Assembly: GCA_964243295.1 (NCBI GenBank)
Contig: CAXTEJ010000011.1
Location: forward strand, 1 to 64,000
Direction: 5' to 3'
Length of the DNA: 64,000 nucleotides
Source: CAXTEJ01 sp964243295
GTDB taxonomy: Bacteria; Actinomycetota; Actinomycetes; Actinomycetales; Angustibacteraceae
Positions 59,282 to 64,000 of the stretch are shown piece by piece. The notes below the pieces were generated by a model, which saw nothing but the letters and a program-made list of their open reading frames with translations, was not told where the DNA came from and made no database searches. The first letter of the stretch is position 1; each line of letters starts with the position of its first letter. A program made the translations under genes and the position numbers.

Positions 59282-59950
59282 TCAGGCGTCACGCTCGAAG
59301 CGGAAGCCGACCCCGCGCACGGTGGAGATGAAGCGGGGCTGGCCCGCGTCGTCCCCGAGCTTGCGGCGCAGCCACGACACGTGCATGTCGAGGGTCTTGG
59401 TCGGCCCTGCCCAGTCCGGCGCCCACACCTCGTGCATCAGGTCCTCGCGCGGCACCACGCGCCCCGCCTCGCGCACCAGCACCCGCAGCAGGTCGAACTC
59501 CTTGGCGGTCAGCGTGAGCCGCTCGTTGTCGAGGTAGGCCTGCCGGGCGTCGGCGTCGACACGCACGCGTGAGGCCGCACCCGCCTCCGGCTGGCCGCGC
59601 CGCAGCAGGGCGCGGGCCCGTGCGAGCAGCTCGGCGAGGCGGAACGGCTTGGTGACGTAGTCGTCGGCGCCGGCGTCCAGCCCGACGACGGTGTCGACCT
59701 CGTCGGCGCGGGCGGTCAGCACCAGCACCGGGACGGCGTTGCCGCGCGAGCGCAGCTCACGGCACACGTCGAGCCCGTCCATGCCCGGCAGGCCGAGGTC
59801 GAGCACCACCAGGTCGACCGCGTGACCCGCCGCGTCGAGCACAGCGGGCCCGCTGCCGTGGACCTCCACCTCGTAGCCCTCGCGGCGCAGCGCGCGCGCC
59901 AGCGGGTCGGAGATCGCCCTGTCGTCCTCGGCCAGCAGCACCCGGGTCAT
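59282..59950 (-). CDS. OmpR/PhoB-family response regulator
   Basis: Regulator of 222 residues (ATG 59950). Receiver: LLAEDDRAISDPLARALRRE, phosphoacceptor Asp51 in LVVLDLGLPGMDG, VLVLTARADEVD and DDYVTKPFRLAELLARARAL. The DNA-binding winged helix is LTLTAKEFDLLRVLVREAGR with TLDMHVSWLRRKLGDD. Ends about 47 bases before the kinase start. Target genes unknown. Confidence 0.95.
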   Translation of the reverse strand: MTRVLLAEDDRAISDPLARALRREGYEVEVHGSGPAVLDAAGHAVDLVVLDLGLPGMDGLDVCRELRSRGNAVPVLVLTARADEVDTVVGLDAGADDYVTKPFRLAELLARARALLRRGQPEAGAASRVRVDADARQAYLDNERLTLTAKEFDLLRVLVREAGRVVPREDLMHEVWAPDWAGPTKTLDMHVSWLRRKLGDDAGQPRFISTVRGVGFRFERDA

Positions 59951-59998
59951 GCCCGGCATCGTAAGGTCGCCGGCGGCCCGCCCGGCGACCGGTCCGCC

Positions 59999-60334
59999 TC
60001 AGTCCTCAGGGTGCAGCACAGCGGTCACGGTCAGGCCGCCGTCCTGCTCGACGACCTCGAGCCGACGTCCGGCCAGGTCGCGCAGCGCCTGTCGGACGGC
60101 CTCGGGGTCGAGGTCGGTGGCGACCGACGCGACGTCCTCGTCGGTGCAGGGCAGCGCGAGCTCCTGGACGACGCCGAGCACCTGCTTGCGCACCGGGTCG
60201 TCCTCGGTGTCGACGACCGCCGGATCGACCTGCCAGCGCTCGTCGTCCGGGGTCATCGGCAGGCCGGCGGGAAGGTCGGTGCCCTGGTCGAGGTCGGCGG
60301 CGGGGTCGATGTCGGAAGGATGCGCGTCGGTCAT
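59999..60334 (-). CDS. Small acidic hypothetical protein
   Basis: A 111-residue protein, very acidic in the N-terminal half (SDIDPAADLDQGTDLPAGLP). The C-terminal half looks like a short winged-helix fold: VRKQVLGVVQELALPCTDED and VASVATDLDPEAVRQALRDL, then a beta pair RRLEVVEQDGGLTVTAVL. Not recognised as a known family. It follows the enoyl-CoA hydratase by 9 bases on the same strand, so the two are likely co-transcribed. Confidence 0.75.
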   Translation of the reverse strand: MTDAHPSDIDPAADLDQGTDLPAGLPMTPDDERWQVDPAVVDTEDDPVRKQVLGVVQELALPCTDEDVASVATDLDPEAVRQALRDLAGRRLEVVEQDGGLTVTAVLHPED

Positions 60335-60343
60335 GACGCTCCT

Positions 60344-61165
60344 CTACCCGTGCCCCGGGTGCGCAACCGGCGGGTCCGCCCACACCGGTGGCCGCTTCTC
60401 GCGGAAGGCGCGCACGCCCTCGGCCCGGTCGGGGGCGAAGGCGACCTGCCCCCAGCCGGCGTCCTCGACGTCGAGGCCCGACGCGAGGTCGGTGTCGAAC
60501 CCGTCGCGCAGCACCGCCTTGGCGACGCGCGTGGCCGTCGGCGAGCTCGCGGCGATGACGTCGGCCAGCGCGACCGCGGCCTCCAGGTCACCGCCGGCCG
60601 GCACCAGGCGGTCGACGCAGCCGAGAGCGAGTGCCTCCTGCGCCCCCACCCGGCGGCCGGTGAGCACCAGGTCGGCGGCGCGGGCGGCACCCACCCGGCG
60701 CACCAGCCGCTGGGTGCCCCCGCCGCCGGGGATGATGCCGACCGTCACCTCCGGCAGCCCGACGACCGCGGTCTCGTCGGCGACGACCAGGTCGCAGGCC
60801 AGCGCCAGCTCGAAACCCCCGCCGAGCGCGAAGCCGTGCACCGCGGCGACCAGGGGCACCGGCAGGTCGAGCACGCTGCGGTAGGCCCCGCGCGTCACCG
60901 GTCGCTGGTCGCGCAGGTCGTCGTCGGTGAAGTGCGCGCGCTCCAACAGATCGGCCCCCACGCAGAACGCCCGGTCGGCTGCGCTGGCCAGCACGGCGGC
61001 ACGCACCCACGGCAGCGTCGCGAGCTCGACGAGCACCGCGGTCAGCTGCGTGGCGAGCGCGGTCGACACGGCATTGAGCGCCTCCGGCCGGTCGAGCACG
61101 ACCACGGCGACGTGGTCGCCGTGCCGCTCCCAGCGCACCAACGCGTCGTCCGGCATGGCAGGCAC
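60344..61165 (-). CDS. Enoyl-CoA hydratase/isomerase family protein
   Basis: Crotonase fold, 273 residues. HVAVVVLDRPEALNAVSTAL, RAFCVGADLLER and the oxyanion-hole GGGFELALACDLVVAD are all present; IGIIPGGGGTQRLVRRVG-like (VGIIPGGGGTQRLVRRVG) holds the second active-site loop, with Glu of PEVTVGIIPG in the catalytic position. It probably hydrates enoyl-CoA esters in fatty-acid or amino-acid breakdown, matching the dehydrogenase and ligase elsewhere in the window. Confidence 0.93.
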   Translation of the reverse strand: MPAMPDDALVRWERHGDHVAVVVLDRPEALNAVSTALATQLTAVLVELATLPWVRAAVLASAADRAFCVGADLLERAHFTDDDLRDQRPVTRGAYRSVLDLPVPLVAAVHGFALGGGFELALACDLVVADETAVVGLPEVTVGIIPGGGGTQRLVRRVGAARAADLVLTGRRVGAQEALALGCVDRLVPAGGDLEAAVALADVIAASSPTATRVAKAVLRDGFDTDLASGLDVEDAGWGQVAFAPDRAEGVRAFREKRPPVWADPPVAHPGHG

Positions 61166-61183
61166 GCTAGCGACCGCGAGGCC

Positions 61184-61498
61184 GTGCCGGCTGCACCGTC
61201 ACCGTCCTCGCGGGCCGGGGCATTCCTGGCCGAGACGAGGGCACAAGCACTCGGACGCAAACTCCTGCGCGACATCTTCGGCATTGGCGAGCAGGCGTTC
61301 GCCAACCTCGTCGATGCGATGGAGCAGGGCCGCGAAGGCGAGACCGCAGCCTTGCTGCAGCGGATGAACGAGTCCATCGCCACGCACCTGTTTCCGCAGC
61401 GGTGGTGGAACCAGGACCGCGACTTCGAGCTCCGGCTCGGGCCCCGGAGCACGAGCTCGCTCAGCGCAGCAGAGCGCGCTCGTCGTCCCAAAGTTTGA
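61184..61498 (+). CDS. Short open frame, hypothetical
   Basis: GTG-started frame of 104 residues. The middle part looks like a real helical protein (LGRKLLRDIFGIGEQAFANL, VDAMEQGREGETAALLQRMN), but no family is recognised and there is no good ribosome site. The final codons overlap a hairpin at 61451-61483. It may be a remnant of a larger gene or chance coding. Confidence 0.35.
   Translation: MPAAPSPSSRAGAFLAETRAQALGRKLLRDIFGIGEQAFANLVDAMEQGREGETAALLQRMNESIATHLFPQRWWNQDRDFELRLGPRSTSSLSAAERARRPKV
61451..61483. terminator. Hairpin, possible terminator
   Basis: ACGAGCTCGCTC (61451-61462) pairs with GAGCGCGCTCGT (61472-61483) with one mismatch, around a 9-base loop. The loop-side sequence GCAGCAGAGC is shared with the hairpin at 12576-12631. 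A T-poor tail follows. Function inferred only. Confidence 0.4.
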
Positions 61499-61782
61499 CA
61501 GCTACCAGCTCCTCTACTGCCACTCCGAGAGCGTAGATGCCGCGACGCGCTGTCCGGTCGGCCGTGCGGCCACCTGCCGCTGCAGTTCACGGCGACCCGC
61601 CAGGACGGTAGGTGACCCCACTCGCGGTGTGCGTTGCAGCGGTAGATGGCGAAGTCGTCGCACCGCTAGGTGGCTGGCGGCGCCCGCAGTCGCGTCCGGC
61701 AGCGGATCGTTCACCGGTCTCGGCTGCCAACTGCTCGGCGGGGCTCACCGATCGAACGCCCACACCTCCCTATCGTTCTCCC

Positions 61783-62256
61783 GTGGCCGATCTCGCTTCC
61801 GGATGTGTCCTCGAGCCCGTCACGGCGCGCGACGTAGAGGTTCAGGTCCTGCTTGACGCACTCACCGCTGAGCTGGCCGGGGGCGGCTACAGGCCTGAGG
61901 AGACTTTCGGCTACTCCGTCGCGCAGCTCGAGGCCAGCCAGGTGCATCTCATCGGAGCCCGGGTCGCCGGCCAGCTCACGGGAGTCGCCGGCATCGAGGT
62001 GCAGGGCCGCGGCCTCGCCGAGCTCAAGCGGTTCTTTGTCGCACCCGAGCAGCGCGGCACCGGCGTAGCCGACGCACTCATCACAGCGCTCCTCGCACAC
62101 GCAGCCGACTCCGGGGTGCGACTAGTCCGCCTGGAGACGGGCGACGAGCAGCAGGCAGCGTTGGGTTTCTACCGGCGCCACGGCTTCACGCGCGTCCCGC
62201 GCTTCAGCCCCTACGAGGCCAGCGAGACCTCCGTGTGCATGGAACGCCCCATCTGA
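61783..62256 (+). CDS. GNAT-family N-acetyltransferase
   Basis: Single-domain GNAT of 157 residues, GTG 61783. LEPVTARDVEVQVLLDAL opens the fold. LKRFFVAPEQRGTGVADALI is the acetyl-CoA pyrophosphate loop (Q-x-x-G-x-G/A form). LETGDEQQAALGFYRRHGFT is the end motif, and the protein ends FSPYEASETSVCMERPI, as in the PA4794/YafP-like group. Substrate unknown; alone on its strand. Confidence 0.9.
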   Translation: MADLASGCVLEPVTARDVEVQVLLDALTAELAGGGYRPEETFGYSVAQLEASQVHLIGARVAGQLTGVAGIEVQGRGLAELKRFFVAPEQRGTGVADALITALLAHAADSGVRLVRLETGDEQQAALGFYRRHGFTRVPRFSPYEASETSVCMERPI

Positions 62257-62652
62257 CCGGCCGGCTCCAGAGCACCTCCGAAGCACCCAGTGCACAGGGC
62301 GGACTCATGGGCGTCTCGCAAGCCGACCGATCAGCGGAGGCCTTGAGACTCGGAACAGGCAGCACGCGATCTTGTGCCACAGGGGAAGGTGCTGCAGGAC
62401 TGACCCGGGCCGTCCCTGGAACGGCTGCAGGCTGCTCTAACCTCAGCTCCCATCTCGCCGCGCAACACCAAGACCGTCCACCAGCCTGCCGGCGAACTCG
62501 TGGCTGCGACGCTGCGCCTGCTCGACGTGCGGCACGTCCCCGTGCAGCTCGAGCTGCGGCGGCTCGCCGTCCGCGAGCAGCTTGCGCGGTACGCCATCGT
62601 CGCAGCAGGCCACCGCCACTCGCGCGGTGGCCCGCCGAACGCTCCGGCACGC
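62257..62652. other. Intergenic region, possible small remnant
   Basis: About 396 bases. A plus-strand frame around 62500-62650 reads LVAATLRLLDVRHVPVQLEL and RRLAVREQLARYAIVA, which looks protein-like but has no start signal and runs into the antisense of BirA. No family, hairpin or repeat could be assigned. Confidence 0.4.
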
Positions 62653-63504
62653 TCAGCGCAGGTGGACGACGTCACCGGCCGCGAGCGCCCGCGGGGGCGA
62701 CCCGTCGGCGGGTGCGACGAGCAGCCGGCCGTCGTCGTCCAGCCCGGTGGCGACGCCGACGAGCAGCAGCTCGCCCGGCAGGTGCACCTGCACGCGCGAG
62801 CCGATGGTCGTGCTGGCCTCGCGGTAGGCCGCGGCGAGCCCGCTGGATGTCGGGTCGCCGGCGGCCGAGCGCCAGGCCGTCGTCCAGCGGCCGAGCGATC
62901 GCAGCACCGCGCGCAGGACTGTGTCGCGGTCGGTGGTCGTCGCGGCGGCCGTCGTGAGGGACGCCGCGGTCGGCACGGGCAGCTCGTCGGCGCGCTGGGT
63001 GACGTTGACGCCGATCCCCACCACGACGCCGGGGCCGGCGGGCGTCGCCACGACCTGGGCCAGCACGCCGCACAGCTTGCGGGCCTCGCCCTCGACGTCG
63101 ACGAGCACGTCGTTGGGCCACTTCAGCCCCGCCTGGACGTCGGCCACCTCGGTGAGCGCCTCGGCCACGGCCACCCCGGCGAGCAGCGGCAGCCACGACC
63201 ACCGGGCCTGCGGCACGTCGTCCGGCACGAGCAGCACCGACACCGCGACCGACGAGCGCGGGGGCGTCGACCAGGTGCGGTCGTGACGGCCGCGCCCGGC
63301 ACGCTGGTCGTCGGTGGTGAGCACAGCGCCGTCGAGGGCGGCACCGGAGGCGGCGCGCGCAGCCAGGTCGTCGTTGGTCGAGCCGGTCGCGGTCAGCACC
63401 TCGACCGACGTCCAGGGGCCTGGGCCGTCGACCAGCGCCCGGCGCAGGGGTCCGATGCGCAGCGGAGGGCGGCCGAGGTCCGTCCACGGCGAGGGGTCGG
63501 GCAC
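62653..63504 (-). CDS. birA: Biotin-[acetyl-CoA-carboxylase] ligase
   Basis: BirA without an N-terminal DNA-binding domain, 283 residues. TGSTNDDLAARA starts the catalytic core; QRAGRGRHDRTWSTP is the biotinyl-AMP loop (GRGRxxRxW), and LKWPNDVLVDVEGEARKLCG the KWPNDV motif. VVGIGVNVTQRADELP closes the core, and an SH3-like C-terminal domain ends it. It attaches biotin to carboxylase carrier proteins. The divergent gene encodes an acyl-CoA carboxylase subunit, the expected setting. Confidence 0.96.
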   Translation of the reverse strand: MPDPSPWTDLGRPPLRIGPLRRALVDGPGPWTSVEVLTATGSTNDDLAARAASGAALDGAVLTTDDQRAGRGRHDRTWSTPPRSSVAVSVLLVPDDVPQARWSWLPLLAGVAVAEALTEVADVQAGLKWPNDVLVDVEGEARKLCGVLAQVVATPAGPGVVVGIGVNVTQRADELPVPTAASLTTAAATTTDRDTVLRAVLRSLGRWTTAWRSAAGDPTSSGLAAAYREASTTIGSRVQVHLPGELLLVGVATGLDDDGRLLVAPADGSPPRALAAGDVVHLR

Positions 63505-63554
63505 CCCGCGAGGCTAGGCCCGGCGGTGCGGCGCGAGATCGGTAGGGTGCCCGG

Positions 63555-64000
63555 ATGCCCCACGACGCGCCCGCTCACGACCTCCACACCACGGCCGGCC
63601 GCCTCGGCGACCTGCAGGCCCGCATGGACCACGCCGTCCACGCCGGGTCGGCCCGCGCGGTCGAGAAGCAGCACGCCAAGGGCAAGGGCACCGCGCGCGA
63701 GCGCCTCGACCTGCTGCTCGACGAGGGCAGCTTCACCGAGCTCGACGCCCTCGCGCGGCACCGCTCCACCAACTTCGGGGGCCAGGCCAACCGGCCGTAC
63801 GGCGACGGCGTCGTCATCGGCTACGGCACCGTCGACGGCCGCCCGGTGTGCGTCTACGCCCAGGACTTCACGGTCTTCGGCGGCAGCCTCGGCGAGGTGT
63901 TCGGCGAGAAGATCGTCAAGATCATGGACCTCGCCATGAAGATCGGCTGCCCGGTGATCGGCATCAACGACTCCGGCGGCGCGCGCATCCAGGAGGGCGT
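63555..64000 (+). CDS. Acyl-CoA carboxylase beta subunit, partial at right edge
   Basis: ATG 63555; 148 residues are visible and the gene continues past the window. GRLGDLQARMDHAVHAGSAR, KQHAKGKGTARERLDLLLDE, FTELDALARHRSTNFG, and VYAQDFTVFGGSLGEVFGEK are the standard N-terminal carboxyltransferase sequence of AccD/PccB proteins of actinobacteria. The chain is cut at GINDSGGARIQEGV, the acyl-CoA-binding loop. Transfers a carboxyl group from biotin to acetyl- or propionyl-CoA. Confidence 0.95.
   Translation, partial: MPHDAPAHDLHTTAGRLGDLQARMDHAVHAGSARAVEKQHAKGKGTARERLDLLLDEGSFTELDALARHRSTNFGGQANRPYGDGVVIGYGTVDGRPVCVYAQDFTVFGGSLGEVFGEKIVKIMDLAMKIGCPVIGINDSGGARIQEG

Noticed and set aside
1..64000. 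tRNA, rRNA and CRISPR arrays
   Set aside because: No TTCGA-type T-loop with a following acceptor stem, no rRNA-like stretch and no regularly spaced repeats were found on reading.

Overview
The window is high-GC DNA (about 70% or more by eye) with GTG starts, many four-base ATGA/GTGA stop-start overlaps, two LLM-type (F420/FMN) oxidoreductases, a LytR-CpsA-Psr protein and PurE/PurK. This points to a free-living actinobacterium (Actinomycetota). I cannot assign a genus from sequence alone. No rRNA, tRNA or CRISPR array was seen.

Layout. 1-2535: a sensor kinase (cut by the left edge) with an ABC-2 exporter. 2755-6195: an LLM oxidoreductase, a NERD-domain membrane protein, a two-domain VOC protein and a frameshifted DinB gene. 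6195-6416: a scar made of tails of genes whose full relatives lie at 12.8 and 14.8 kb. 6684-12535: a kinase with an internally duplicated membrane sensor, its LuxR regulator and a MacB/FtsX-type ABC transporter, ending in a very strong hairpin. 12845-14769: a quinone-oxidoreductase-like gene divergent from a TetR gene, with a matching 11-bp motif at both starts. 14840-17395: a three-gene ABC-2 exporter. 17475-26841: a seven-gene glycan operon on the minus strand (LCP, GT2, GT-B, orphan protein, RgpF-like, three-domain glycosyltransferase, tandem GNAT), mostly translationally coupled. 27027-37491: PP2C phosphatase, 5'-3' exonuclease with a C-terminal clamp-binding motif, MFS/TetR pair, reductase, acyl-CoA synthetase, acyl-CoA dehydrogenase and a second LLM enzyme. 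37569-39023: SelO pseudokinase.

39583-42903: a decaying ribose/deoxyribose cluster (kinase, broken permease, remnant, DeoC, GntR). 43130-48205: sugar-nucleotide and purine genes (Ugd, CoA-binding protein, GalE, PurE, PurK) and a small membrane protein. 48347-51991: LuxR regulator, kinase and ABC-2 exporter. 52.0-53.2 kb: a gene graveyard (TetR remnant, serine-recombinase pseudogene). 53242-57082: two MarR-controlled membrane-protein/exporter loci. 57448-64000: GtrA, an OmpR-type two-component system, enoyl-CoA hydratase, GNAT, BirA and the start of an acyl-CoA carboxylase beta chain.

Two themes stand out. First, at least seven export modules, most beside their own regulator (two-component, TetR or MarR), separated by pseudogenes and short duplicated scars; this looks like an accessory resistance/efflux region. 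Second, the compact glycan operon, whose combination of a three-domain glycosyltransferase, an RgpF-like protein and an unrecognised 195-residue protein suggests an uncharacterised cell-envelope polysaccharide; Ugd, GalE and GtrA nearby could feed it. BirA next to the carboxylase subunit makes sense, since BirA biotinylates the partner subunit of that enzyme.
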